DNA of 64,000 nucleotides from CAYRNY01 sp964425755. Its GTDB lineage: Bacteria > Chloroflexota > Anaerolineae > Aggregatilineales > Aggregatilineaceae. The position numbers and the translations under genes were made by a program. The stretch is taken from NCBI GenBank assembly GCA_964425755.1, contig CAYRNY010000008.1, positions 62,001-126,000 on the forward strand. Reading direction: 5' to 3'. This document shows, in pieces, positions 24,668-33,639 of the stretch (position 1 is its first letter; each line of letters begins with the position of its first letter). The notes under the pieces are model-generated. The model worked only from the letters and a program-made list of their open reading frames with translations, was not told where the DNA came from and did not search any database.

Positions 24668-25672
24668 TTGACAGTCTTGATGGAGGTCAAAGACCTCACA
24701 ACACGTTTCCACACTGAAGAGGGGACTGTCCATGCCGTCAACGGTGTTTCCTATACCTTGCAGGAGGGCGAGACCCTCGGCGTGGTAGGGGAAAGTGGAT
24801 GCGGTAAAAGCGTCCACGCGATGTCGATCATGGGCTTGATCCCGCAGCCGCCCGGTGAGATTCCCAAGGGCGAAGTGATTTTCCGGGGCCGCGACTTGCT
24901 CAAGCTGAGCAAGAACCAGCAGCGATTGGTGCGCGGAGCGGAGATCGCGATGATCTTCCAGGACCCGATGACCTCGCTGAATCCGGTGCTGACGGTGGGG
25001 CGCCAAATTACTGAAGCGCTCAGGTTGCACCTGGGGATGGATAATGAACAGGCGCGTGCCCGCGCGGCTGAGTTGTTGGCGATGGTGGGCATTCCGTCGG
25101 CGAGAGAACGCCTGGATGACTATCCGCACCAGTTTTCTGGTGGCATGCGCCAGCGTGCGATGATCGCGATGGGGTTGTCCTGCAATCCACAGTTGCTGAT
25201 CGCCGATGAGCCGACAACGGCGCTCGACGTGACGATCCAGGCCCAGATTCTCGATCTGGTGCGCCGCCTGCGCGACAAGATCGGCATGGCGATGATCTGG
25301 ATTTCGCATGATCTGGGCGTTGTGGCCGGGCTGGCCGACACGGTAAACGTGATGTACGCCGGGTACATTGTTGAGCGTGGGCCGGCGAAAGCCGTCTATG
25401 GTGACCCGCGCCATCCCTATACGCTGGGGTTGCTAGGGTCGCTGCCGCGCCTCGACCAGAAGAGCAAGAAACTGTTCTCGATTAAAGGGTCACCGCCGGA
25501 TATGCGCTATCTACCGAAGGGTTGTCCCTTCGCGCCGCGCTGCCCCTGGGTAACCGAAGAGTGCCGCGAAGAGAATCCCACACTTCGGCAGGTCCCGGAT
25601 GGTCCGTCGAACCACACAGTGGCATGCTTCTATGACGTTCGCGAGAAGGAGGGCGGTTATGAGCTCGCGTAG
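24668..25672 (+). CDS. Peptide/nickel-type ABC transporter ATP-binding protein (OppD/DppD family)
   Basis: 334 residues: Walker A GESGCGKSVHAMSIMGL, Q loop MIFQDPMTSLNP, signature FSGGMRQRAMIAMGLS, Walker B LLIADEPTTALDV, H loop WISHDLGVV, and the C-terminal oligopeptide-transporter extension with a four-Cys-type cluster region (CPFAPRCPWVTEEC) that often binds Fe-S in this family. TTG 24668 is used, with GGAGAG 9 bases upstream. First gene of a five-gene operon; overlaps the next gene by 14 bases. Confidence 0.93.
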   Translation: MTVLMEVKDLTTRFHTEEGTVHAVNGVSYTLQEGETLGVVGESGCGKSVHAMSIMGLIPQPPGEIPKGEVIFRGRDLLKLSKNQQRLVRGAEIAMIFQDPMTSLNPVLTVGRQITEALRLHLGMDNEQARARAAELLAMVGIPSARERLDDYPHQFSGGMRQRAMIAMGLSCNPQLLIADEPTTALDVTIQAQILDLVRRLRDKIGMAMIWISHDLGVVAGLADTVNVMYAGYIVERGPAKAVYGDPRHPYTLGLLGSLPRLDQKSKKLFSIKGSPPDMRYLPKGCPFAPRCPWVTEECREENPTLRQVPDGPSNHTVACFYDVREKEGGYELA

Positions 25673-26699
25673 TTCTGATGTCAAGACCCAGGCACAAACA
25701 GCACCGACTTCTCGATTCGACGGCAAGAAGAAACTGGTCGAAGTCCAGGGATTGAAGAAATACTTCCCGATCAAATCCGGTATTCTATTCCAGCGCCAGG
25801 TTGCCGCAGTGAAGGCGGTCGACGGTGTGAGTTTCCACATCTACGAGGGCGAGACGCTGGGGCTGGTGGGCGAGAGTGGTTGCGGTAAGTCTACGACCGG
25901 GCGCACCATTCTGCAGTTGTATGAAGCGACGGAGGGCAGTGTCAAGTTTGACGATGTTGAACTGACCGAACTCAAGGGCGAGGCGCTGCGCAGAATGCGT
26001 CGTGAGATGCAGATGATCTTCCAGGACCCCTACGCATCGCTCAACCCGCGTATGTCGGTCGGGCGCATCGTTGCAGAGCCCCTGGTAGTGCATGGGATCG
26101 GCACGCGCAAAGAACGTGAAGAACGTGTCGCGGAGTTGTTGGAGCTGGTGGGGTTAAACCCCTACTTTGTGCGGCGATACCCGCATGAGTTTTCCGGTGG
26201 GCAGCGCCAGCGTATTGGTCTGGCACGTGCGTTGGCGCTCAACCCGCAGTTTATCGTCGCCGACGAGCCGATTTCGGCACTTGACGTGTCGATCCAGGCG
26301 CAGGTCGTGAACCTGATGCAGGAGCTGCAAGAGGACCTCGGCCTGACCTACCTGTTCATCGCGCATGACTTGAGCATGGTTCGCCATTTGTGCGATCGGG
26401 TGGCGGTAATGTATCTGGGCAAGGTTGTGGAGATCGCGGAGAGCGAAGAACTTTATACGAATCCGCTTCACCCGTATACGCAGGCTTTGTTGTCGGCGGT
26501 TCCGGTGCCCGATCCCGAGGTTGAAGAGCATCGCCAGCGGATCATTCTGAAGGGGGATGTCCCCAGCCCGATCAACCCGCCGAAGGGCTGCAATTTCAAC
26601 ACGCGGTGCCCTGTGTCGGTTGACGTGTGCTTTGATGAAGATCCCGCCCTGGTGGAAGTGCTGCCGGAACACTGGGTATCTTGCCACCGGGTTGTTTGA
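25659..26699 (+). CDS. Peptide-type ABC transporter ATP-binding protein (OppF/DppF family)
   Basis: 346 residues with Walker A GESGCGKSTTGRTILQL, MIFQDPYASLNPRM, signature FSGGQRQRIGLARALAL, Walker B FIVADEPISALDV and the C-terminal NTRCPVSVDVCFDEDP extension. ATG 25659 has GAAGGAGGG 4-12 bases upstream; the in-frame upstream extension is within oppD. Forms the second ATPase of the transporter with the preceding gene. Confidence 0.93.
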   Translation: MSSRSSDVKTQAQTAPTSRFDGKKKLVEVQGLKKYFPIKSGILFQRQVAAVKAVDGVSFHIYEGETLGLVGESGCGKSTTGRTILQLYEATEGSVKFDDVELTELKGEALRRMRREMQMIFQDPYASLNPRMSVGRIVAEPLVVHGIGTRKEREERVAELLELVGLNPYFVRRYPHEFSGGQRQRIGLARALALNPQFIVADEPISALDVSIQAQVVNLMQELQEDLGLTYLFIAHDLSMVRHLCDRVAVMYLGKVVEIAESEELYTNPLHPYTQALLSAVPVPDPEVEEHRQRIILKGDVPSPINPPKGCNFNTRCPVSVDVCFDEDPALVEVLPEHWVSCHRVV

Positions 26700-26772
26700 T
26701 GTTTGATGCAGGCGGGGCGTATAACGCTCCTCATTTCTCGGACGAGACATCCATGTCCGCCGTACATATCGA

Positions 26773-26840
26773 CTTCCAGAGATGTCTGGAAGCACCATGC
26801 CTCGCCAGGCTGTGAAGATCGCAGGGCGAGTCTTGCATGG
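26773..26840 (+). other. Two hairpins between the ATPase and permease genes
   Basis: CTTCCAGA/TCTGGAAG with GATG loop (26773-26792, perfect 8 bp), then CCATGC CTCGCC pairing with GGCGAG and GCATGG (26795-26840, bulge TCTT). Neither has a T-run, so they are not plain terminators; a role in mRNA stability or differential expression of ATPases and permeases is possible. Confidence 0.6.
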
Positions 26841-26874
26841 TGTAAGCGAGGCGGGCTAGAAGGAGATTACACTT

Positions 26875-28023
26875 ATGGCAGTTGCAGAAGGCGCGGAGCC
26901 GATCTCACTGCAAGAACACGAAAAAGAGCGATCGAGTCCATGGCTTGACGCCTGGCGGCTGTTTCGCCGTAACAAGATGTCAGTGTTCGCCTTGATGATG
27001 CTTATGGTCATCTTCTTCATCGCGATTACGGCCAAGCTATGGACAGAAGTTGGTTTGCTGGATGCGCGTGGTGGGGCCGCGGCCCGTCACACGATCAATC
27101 CGGTGAACGTCGCGCAGCAGGACCCCTATCCCGATCCGGGGATGTGTGCTCGCGATGGTCAGGACCGCAACCCGTATTGGTGTAGTTGGCTGAGCGATGA
27201 AGCTTTGGTGTTGGTACAAGAAAGCCACTGCTATTTCGGTGAACCGGATACGAGTCAGCAGCAGTGGTGCTATCTGTTGGGTGGTGATAGTAACGGTAAA
27301 GACTGGTTAACCCAGACGGTATACGGTGCACAGGTTTCCCTGGCGGTGGGTGTGGTCGGTGCCACCATGAGCCTGCTCGTCGGAATGATCTACGGCGTGA
27401 TTTCCGGGTTCTATGGTGGGCGCATCGATAACATCATGATGCGTTTCATCGATTTCCTGTACGGTTTTCCGGTCCTGGTGATGATTATCCTCTTGCAGGT
27501 TTTCTTCACCGAGATCGCGCGCGAGTACCAGGACTCGGGCCGGGGTGGGTTCGTAGGCTTTGTGCTCGACCTGAACAAACAGATGGGTGGTCTGTTGTTC
27601 CTGTTTGTGGCGCTTGGCGCGCTCAACTGGATCGGCATGGCCCGTCAAGCGCGCGGCCTGGTGTTGTCCTACCGCGAAAAAGAATTCGTGGAAGCGGCGC
27701 GTGCCGTAGGGGCAAGTAACCGGCGCATCATTTTTGTGCACTTGCTGCCAAACATTCTCGGCCCGCTGATCGTGCTCGAGACACTAGCCATCCCGGGGTA
27801 TATCTTCACCGAAGCGTTCTTGAGCTTCATTGGCCTTGGTGTCCAACCGGGCACGCCGAGTTGGGGTGCAATGATCAGCGAAGTGCGCACGCGCGGCGGA
27901 TTTTTCTCGAACCGCCATATCTTGCTCGTGCCGAGTGTGGCGCTGGTTCTCACCACACTGTCGTTCAATTTCCTGGGCGACGGTCTGCGCGACGCGCTTG
28001 ATCCGCGTATGCGCGGTACATGA
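26875..28023 (+). CDS. Peptide-type ABC transporter permease (OppC/DppC family) with cysteine-bearing extracellular loop
   Basis: 382 residues. TM1 near 40-60 is followed by a ~90-residue extracytoplasmic insert holding four cysteines (GMCARD, YWCSW, SHCYF, QWCYL) before TM2; the permease core then has the EAA motif (EFVEAARAVGASNRRIIFVHLLPN). Usual length is about 290-310. AGAAGGAGA precedes ATG. The cysteines could form disulfides outside the cell and contact the Cys-rich lipoprotein encoded next. Confidence 0.9.
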   Translation: MAVAEGAEPISLQEHEKERSSPWLDAWRLFRRNKMSVFALMMLMVIFFIAITAKLWTEVGLLDARGGAAARHTINPVNVAQQDPYPDPGMCARDGQDRNPYWCSWLSDEALVLVQESHCYFGEPDTSQQQWCYLLGGDSNGKDWLTQTVYGAQVSLAVGVVGATMSLLVGMIYGVISGFYGGRIDNIMMRFIDFLYGFPVLVMIILLQVFFTEIAREYQDSGRGGFVGFVLDLNKQMGGLLFLFVALGALNWIGMARQARGLVLSYREKEFVEAARAVGASNRRIIFVHLLPNILGPLIVLETLAIPGYIFTEAFLSFIGLGVQPGTPSWGAMISEVRTRGGFFSNRHILLVPSVALVLTTLSFNFLGDGLRDALDPRMRGT

Positions 28024-28058
28024 TAAGCGCCAAACACGTGTAACGAGGAGAAATTTAC

Positions 28059-29747
28059 GTGAGAACACGAAAAACACAAGGGGCAGCGGCCCTGCTACTG
28101 GTTGGTGTCAGTTTGCTGTTGGCGACTATGGCCTGCTATTCAGGCCAGATACCCGGCGTTTTTGAATTGACGCCGTTTTACACGCCAACGCCGCTCGCCG
28201 ATCCAGAGGACGCTCGCTTTGAGGAATTGCAACTGGTGCTGGCTCCACGCGAGGCGGGCCGTACTTTCTTCAACCTGACGGTTGATCCTGAGCCACTGCG
28301 GGACAGCCTGGTGAATTCGAAGACAATGTGCCAGGGGGATTCGGCGGCGCGGGTGTTGTACGCCGGTGTTGATCATCATGGCGATACGTACTACCTGATC
28401 AACTGCGTTGGTTCAGTTGGATGGGTAGTGGAAGACCGGCTGGCCGGACCGCTGCTGTTCGCGCAGGACGATCTCGCCATCACAGTCGTGCCGGAGGGCG
28501 GCGTAGGACAGGCGGTTGAACTGCTGGATGACGCCTTTCGCCCGTTGCCGTTTAACCCCCTGCAAAGCTGCAAGCCGGAAACAGTTGTTCGTGTCAGCGA
28601 TCTGATCGCGGCTGATCCTGATAATGACGGGGAGAAGACGATTTACTACCAGATCGACTGCCCGACATCGGGGGGCCCGCTCAAGGGCTGGGTCACGAAC
28701 AAGGATCTGTTTGGCCCTGTGCCGATCAATGTTGATGAACGCGCTGTCGCAAGAAATACTCCTGACCAGGCATTTCAACTCTCAAGCGAACCTGCACCGC
28801 CGACTGCTGAGAATGCAGTTGACGGCGCGTGCTCAGCCGGCGATATCCTGACGGCCCTGGAGGTACACCTGGTCGACGATCAGGTTTACTACAGGGTGTC
28901 TTGCGGCGAGGTTGACGGTTGGGTGACCCCTGAAATGTTTGTTGGTCCGCTGCAGTACGATATTGGCGTTAACGTCGTTGTTTATGTGCCGCCGGTTCCG
29001 ATATTTGCTGACGAGCAAGTAGCAGGTGGTGTGGCCGATGTTGAAGGAGAACCGGGCGATGTAGTGGATGACGCAGCCGATCCCGCGATAGCAGGGGATG
29101 TTGTCGAACGCACGTCAGCACAAGGACGCGAGGTGATCCAGATCACGCCGCCGCTCTACTTGACGGAAAACCCCGGTCCGGCAGACGTTACAGGTGAAGA
29201 TGCCAATGTTGTTGCCGAGTGTTCATCCGGTTCGGTAGCCTCGATCGAAGAATATGCGGCGGTTGACGAAATCTACTACCAGATCGTGTGCAACGAATGC
29301 ACGGTAGGTGAGAACGACGTGATCACGTGCGAGGAATATACCGGCTGGGCTGATCAGCAGTATCTCGAAGGTCCGGTTGACTTCGTCATCGGTCAGCGCG
29401 TTGCATTTGCTGATCGTAGCGCTGCTGTGGAAACGGATGAGGATGGCGTAACCTGGGCGCGTATTCCGCCCAATATCGCGAGCGCGGGCACGATCGGGTC
29501 GTACACAGAGTTCACCGGGCGCTGCGTGCGGGATGAAGGCATGGAAGTAACGGGTATCGTCCTGGAAAAAGACCGCACCCGTAACCGGTTCAGTTTCTTC
29601 TACGAAGTTCAGTGCACCGGACAACCTTCAACGATCACACAAGAGCAGGAAGGCAACATCGTCCGACCGAAGGTGATCTATAACGACGAGGAAGCGTTGA
29701 TCACCGGCTATGCTTCAGGCCGTGATCTGGTTGCGCTCGAAGAATAA
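28059..29747 (+). CDS. Secreted, probably lipid-anchored protein with five cysteine-paired SH3-like repeats
   Basis: 562 residues. Signal region residues ~10-26 ending ATMAC, a possible lipobox. Five similar segments begin at Cys 91, 171, 258, 388 and 489; each has C(x~20)YY.I.C or equivalent, then GW (GWVVEDRLAGP, GWVTNKDLFGP, GWVTPEMFVGP, GWADQQYLEGP; the fifth is divergent). This is the pattern of bacterial SH3 domains, with a conserved Cys pair probably forming a disulfide in each. GTG start with GAGGAGA upstream. Lies between the two permease genes; the operon has no typical solute-binding protein, so this may replace or assist one (inference). Confidence 0.7.
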   Translation: MRTRKTQGAAALLLVGVSLLLATMACYSGQIPGVFELTPFYTPTPLADPEDARFEELQLVLAPREAGRTFFNLTVDPEPLRDSLVNSKTMCQGDSAARVLYAGVDHHGDTYYLINCVGSVGWVVEDRLAGPLLFAQDDLAITVVPEGGVGQAVELLDDAFRPLPFNPLQSCKPETVVRVSDLIAADPDNDGEKTIYYQIDCPTSGGPLKGWVTNKDLFGPVPINVDERAVARNTPDQAFQLSSEPAPPTAENAVDGACSAGDILTALEVHLVDDQVYYRVSCGEVDGWVTPEMFVGPLQYDIGVNVVVYVPPVPIFADEQVAGGVADVEGEPGDVVDDAADPAIAGDVVERTSAQGREVIQITPPLYLTENPGPADVTGEDANVVAECSSGSVASIEEYAAVDEIYYQIVCNECTVGENDVITCEEYTGWADQQYLEGPVDFVIGQRVAFADRSAAVETDEDGVTWARIPPNIASAGTIGSYTEFTGRCVRDEGMEVTGIVLEKDRTRNRFSFFYEVQCTGQPSTITQEQEGNIVRPKVIYNDEEALITGYASGRDLVALEE

Positions 29748-29826
29748 GTCTGCACTGTGAAACTAGGCTCTCCGGGGCGAACGGCCTGTTCGCTCCGGGG
29801 ATGGTGAAGAATACGAGGACGTTGAT

Positions 29827-31038
29827 ATGACCGAAGCACAGACACAATCCAGCGGGGGCGCGAACCCTATCCTGATCATTCTGGATAAGGTCGTGCGAAT
29901 GCTGGGGGGCGCAAGCATGGTCAAGTTCTTGATCCGGCGTGTGCTGGCAGCCATCCCCGTGTTGTTTGCGATCATGCTCGTGACGTTTGTCTTGTCGCAT
30001 TTGCTGCCTGCAGGACCGTTCAGTTTTGCGGCAGGCAGCAAGAAAATGCCGGATCACTTGGTCCGGCAGCTTGAACAGAAGTTTGGTCTGAACAAGCCCG
30101 TGCTGTTCAATACCTGGAATGACGGATACTTCCCCGATGGTGACGATTGGAACATTATTTCCAAACGTACCGAGGAAGTGGTCATCGGCGGTAGCAGGCA
30201 GGGTAGTATTCGGACGGTCGAAGAAACAAAGTGGAAGATCGACCTGCTGGACTCACAGTTCTTCAACTATGTATGGGGGGTCTTGCAGCTTGATTTTGGC
30301 CCGTCGCTCAACAAAGCACTGCGTGACCAGAACGTGCAGGTGAGTGACGAGATATCCAAGCGCCTGCCGGTGTCAATGCAAGTCGGTGTGTTTGCGGTGA
30401 TCCTGGGCTTTTTGCTTGGTGTGCCGCTTGGGGTGCTGGCAGCCGTTTACCATAATTCGCCGATCGACTATGTCGCGATGTTCTTCGCCGTGTTAGGACA
30501 GGCTACACCAGCAATTGTCATCGCCCCAATCTTGATCATCATTTTTGCAGTCGAGTTGGACTGGGTACCGGTCGCGGATGACCGGAACCAGTGGCAGCAA
30601 GGTCCAGAGTTTTCACTGTACTACCTGCAAATACTCGCGCTGCCGGTGATCACGTTGGGGACGGGCATGAGTGCCGGTATCGCGCGTTTGACCCGCGCCA
30701 GCCTCTTGCAGGTTTTGGGTGAAGACTACGTTCGCACGGCCCGCGCGAAGGGCTTGCGCGAGCGTGTCGTGATTTACGTTCACGCGCTGAAAAATGCGTT
30801 GATCCCGGTAGCGACGATCCTGGGGCCGTTGCTGGCTGCCGTGTTGACCGGCACGTTCGTCGTGGAGTTGATCTTTGTCATTCCGGGGCTGGGTAAGGTC
30901 TTCGTGGACAGCGTGACAGCGCGCGATTACACGATGATCATGGGGGTCACGATTTTGTATTCCGTGTTCCTCATCGTCGGCAACATCCTGGTGGACATCA
31001 TGTACACCTGGCTGGACCCGCGTATCCGTTTCGACTGA
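29827..31038 (+). CDS. Peptide-type ABC transporter permease (OppB/DppB family)
   Basis: 403 residues, longer than the usual ~310-340 because of an extended segment between TM1 and TM2 (about residues 75-155). Core features: ISKRLPVSMQVGVFAVILGFLLGVPLGVLAAV, RLTRASLLQVLGEDYVRTARAKGLRERVVIYVHALKNALIP (EAA loop) and GTFVVELIFVIPGLGKVFVDSV. GAGGA precedes ATG. Last gene of the transporter operon. Confidence 0.93.
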   Translation: MTEAQTQSSGGANPILIILDKVVRMLGGASMVKFLIRRVLAAIPVLFAIMLVTFVLSHLLPAGPFSFAAGSKKMPDHLVRQLEQKFGLNKPVLFNTWNDGYFPDGDDWNIISKRTEEVVIGGSRQGSIRTVEETKWKIDLLDSQFFNYVWGVLQLDFGPSLNKALRDQNVQVSDEISKRLPVSMQVGVFAVILGFLLGVPLGVLAAVYHNSPIDYVAMFFAVLGQATPAIVIAPILIIIFAVELDWVPVADDRNQWQQGPEFSLYYLQILALPVITLGTGMSAGIARLTRASLLQVLGEDYVRTARAKGLRERVVIYVHALKNALIPVATILGPLLAAVLTGTFVVELIFVIPGLGKVFVDSVTARDYTMIMGVTILYSVFLIVGNILVDIMYTWLDPRIRFD

Positions 31039-31080
31039 GCGCGTGTTTTGTTCCATACAACATGCTTGTTTGATTACCCT

Positions 31081-31103
31081 GAGGGCGCGTGAACCGCGCT
31101 CTC
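31081..31103 (+). terminator. Possible terminator after the transporter operon
   Basis: Nine-base-pair stem GAGGGCGCG/CGCGCTCTC (one G-T pair), loop TGAAC, but followed only by ATGTTATG; a weak or factor-dependent terminator. Confidence 0.5.
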
Positions 31104-31158
31104 ATGTTATGCCAGCAGTAAGTGGCTGGCGACAACATAAACGTGCATCGGGCGTAGG

Positions 31159-31186
31159 TTGTTTATTCCCCGTAGGTCGCTACAAT
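31159..31186 (+). promoter_or_regulatory. Candidate promoter of the FHA protein gene
   Basis: TTGTTT (31159-31164), 16-base spacer, TACAAT (31181-31186); 67 bases before the start codon. The -10 is good, the -35 moderate. Confidence 0.5.
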
Positions 31187-31252
31187 TGAACCATCACGAT
31201 ATACCGGAAAAGCCTGCTCACCGGTTGTCTGTGTGGCGCAGAGGGAGCGAGT

Positions 31253-33319
31253 ATGTTCTACGGCAGAGTGGACGTGTATTGGCCGGATAGACCGATGGAA
31301 AGCTACCGGCTGAACAAAGAAACGGTCGCGGTCGGTCGTTCGACCGGAAACGATATCGTCCTGGATACGACCACGATCTCGCGATACCACGTCATTTTCA
31401 CGTTCAACGATGAGCAGGCGCTACTCGAAGACCTCGAATCGGTAAACGGAACGTATGTTGATAGCTTCCGTCTGAATCCTCATGAGCCGTTTGTGTTGCG
31501 CGGTGGAGAAGAGATTCAGATTGGGGAAGTGCGTTTAATTTACCATCCACCGGACGCACTTGAACGCACCGCTCCGGAAGACACCACACAGCGCGTCATC
31601 ATATCCCGGCCTTCCTATCGGGTTGAGCTTGACGGGCCGGATATGGCGGTCGCGCCCGGTGCGCACGTCCAGGCGACACTGAACATCGAAAACATCGGTG
31701 AGGAGGCCGATCGGTACTTCGTTGAGATCGATGGCCTGCCTAAAGGCTGGGCGCGTGCCGATCAGGTCGAGGTGCCCCTGGAGCCGGGAGAAGAGCGGCA
31801 GGTGCTGATCAACTTCAAACCGTTGCGCCGCAGTGAAAGCCGCCCCGGTGAACACCCTTTCGTCGTGCGCGTGCGCTCGAAGTCGCGTCCTGCCGAAACC
31901 GTCGATGCACAGACCAGTTTGCACGTGTTGCCGTTCAGTGGATTCGGCATGGCGTTGGAGGAATCCGTTATCGCTGACGGTACGGGGTTCAAGCTATATC
32001 TGCACAACCAGGGAAACGCCCCGCTGCCACTAACCATTCAGGGAACGGATAAGACCGGGGAATTGGTGTTTGCGTTGCCGGGTGGCACGCTCCGGCTTGA
32101 CGCGGGCGAGCGCCGGACGTTGAGCGGCACGATTCGCCCCAGGCGACCGCGCTGGTTCGGCGCTGAGCGCGCGCATGAGTTTGCAGTCGTCGCGCAGGCG
32201 CACGATGCATCGGGGTTTGTGGCGGCGGTACCCGGAAAGTACGTTGCACAAGGTCGTCTGCCGGGGTGGGCACCTGTGCTGGCGATTCCGGTGATCGCGT
32301 TGGTTGCCCTGTTTGTGATAGGTTTCGCGCTGTTGCTGGTTGGTGGTGGGGGTGATGATGACAGAAATGTCGTCCCGGAGATTCACACATTGGATGTCAG
32401 CCAGCCGGAAGTGCCGTTAGGCGAGTCCGTTATCGTGTCCTGGGACGTGACCGATGCGGATAACGCTTCGTTGACCGCGCAAAGCGTGCGTGGGCAGCGG
32501 CAGTTCCCTGTTGATCCGGATTCCGGTGAATTTCCCGTCACCTTCGATCAGACGGGCATATACACCCTGATCCTGGAAGCAAGAAACGGCGATGCCAGCA
32601 GCACGCTGACCACGCGGGTTGATGTGCGTCCAAAAGTGACACTCTCACTTACTGTGCTTAGTGGCACAGAGTTGGTTCGCAATGTGCAGCACCAGGTGCG
32701 CGTGCGGTGGAGCGTGGCAGGGGCGAAAGAATACGACGGTGGCTATAACATCTGGCTGGAAAGCTCGCATCAGGACGGTGCGCTGTTCGTGCCGCCCATG
32801 CCGCTAACCGGTGAACAGAATGTGTCGATCGTGCTGAGTAACGACGCCTCTGAATGGTTGGTCACGTTGTATGCCGAAGGCGAAGATCAGGTTGTCGCCA
32901 GTGTGACCCAGAAGCTCGCAGTGGTGTACCCGATTTGCGAGTTGAAAGCCCAGAAAACCATCGTGCGCAGCGGCCCCGGCGAAGCCTATCCCGCGATCTT
33001 GCCGCCACAGCCCGCCAACAACGAGCCGGGCACGACGCTGTCGTATTCGCCTGTGGCACGCGATCCCAGCGGCGAATGGTTGCGGGTTCCGGTGAGTATC
33101 AATGCGCTGCGGTTAGGCTGGGTGCGTCGTGATGATTTCGAGTGCACCAATTTCGACCCTGAACGGTTGCTGATCACTGCCGATTACCCGCCACCGCCGG
33201 AAGATGTATCCCCGGATGATACGGATAGCACGACTGGCGAAGAGGACATTGTTGAGACCGACGTGCCACTCCCGACCCCCACGCCCGCAGCGTCCCCGAC
33301 CCCGACCGCTGCGTCATGA
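31253..33319 (+). CDS. FHA-domain membrane protein with extracellular Ig-like and SH3-like domains
   Basis: 688 residues. N-terminal FHA domain (residues ~20-85: VAVGRSTGNDIVLDTTTISRYHV and SVNGTYVDSF hold the phosphothreonine-binding GR, S..H and NGT residues). Residues ~110-230 are a beta-sandwich (LNIENIGEEADRYFVEIDGLP). A membrane helix lies at about 343-366. Outside are Ig-like segments and a C-terminal SH3-like domain (TIVRSGPGEAYPAILPPQ...GWVRRDDFEC), then an acidic/Pro-Thr tail. It could relay Ser/Thr-kinase signalling to the envelope, but no kinase is in the window. GAGGGAG upstream of ATG. Confidence 0.8.
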   Translation: MFYGRVDVYWPDRPMESYRLNKETVAVGRSTGNDIVLDTTTISRYHVIFTFNDEQALLEDLESVNGTYVDSFRLNPHEPFVLRGGEEIQIGEVRLIYHPPDALERTAPEDTTQRVIISRPSYRVELDGPDMAVAPGAHVQATLNIENIGEEADRYFVEIDGLPKGWARADQVEVPLEPGEERQVLINFKPLRRSESRPGEHPFVVRVRSKSRPAETVDAQTSLHVLPFSGFGMALEESVIADGTGFKLYLHNQGNAPLPLTIQGTDKTGELVFALPGGTLRLDAGERRTLSGTIRPRRPRWFGAERAHEFAVVAQAHDASGFVAAVPGKYVAQGRLPGWAPVLAIPVIALVALFVIGFALLLVGGGGDDDRNVVPEIHTLDVSQPEVPLGESVIVSWDVTDADNASLTAQSVRGQRQFPVDPDSGEFPVTFDQTGIYTLILEARNGDASSTLTTRVDVRPKVTLSLTVLSGTELVRNVQHQVRVRWSVAGAKEYDGGYNIWLESSHQDGALFVPPMPLTGEQNVSIVLSNDASEWLVTLYAEGEDQVVASVTQKLAVVYPICELKAQKTIVRSGPGEAYPAILPPQPANNEPGTTLSYSPVARDPSGEWLRVPVSINALRLGWVRRDDFECTNFDPERLLITADYPPPPEDVSPDDTDSTTGEEDIVETDVPLPTPTPAASPTPTAAS

Positions 33320-33639
33320 TCCGGGCTGGCAGCCTGCCAGTTCGTGAATGAGCGCAGGCAGGAACGGTCATGTGCCATGTGCGGGTGATACAATACATAT
33401 AATGAAATCTGTGCGTGGCTGGGCTGAGTAAAAACCGCCTGTAACGCGTAAAATATAATTAGAACCTGATAATTGGCAGCTTATGGTGATCAGTTCATAT
33501 CGGGCGGCATGAGCCGCATTTCAACGCATCTGGGGCCGCCACTCGTGTTAAACGCATGGACGGTGACTGCTTCGGTGTGCGGCGTACTGTAACCCACGTG
33601 CTACGTTCCCCCTGCCCACGAGGAGATGACGACAGGATT
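33320..33639 (+). other. Intergenic region with two -10-like elements
   Basis: Contains TATAAT at 33398-33403 and 33454-33459, neither with a recognisable -35 at 17 bases. No gene seen. It probably carries the promoter of the 20-kb locus that follows. A short CTGGCA/TGCCAG hairpin follows the previous gene. Confidence 0.45.
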
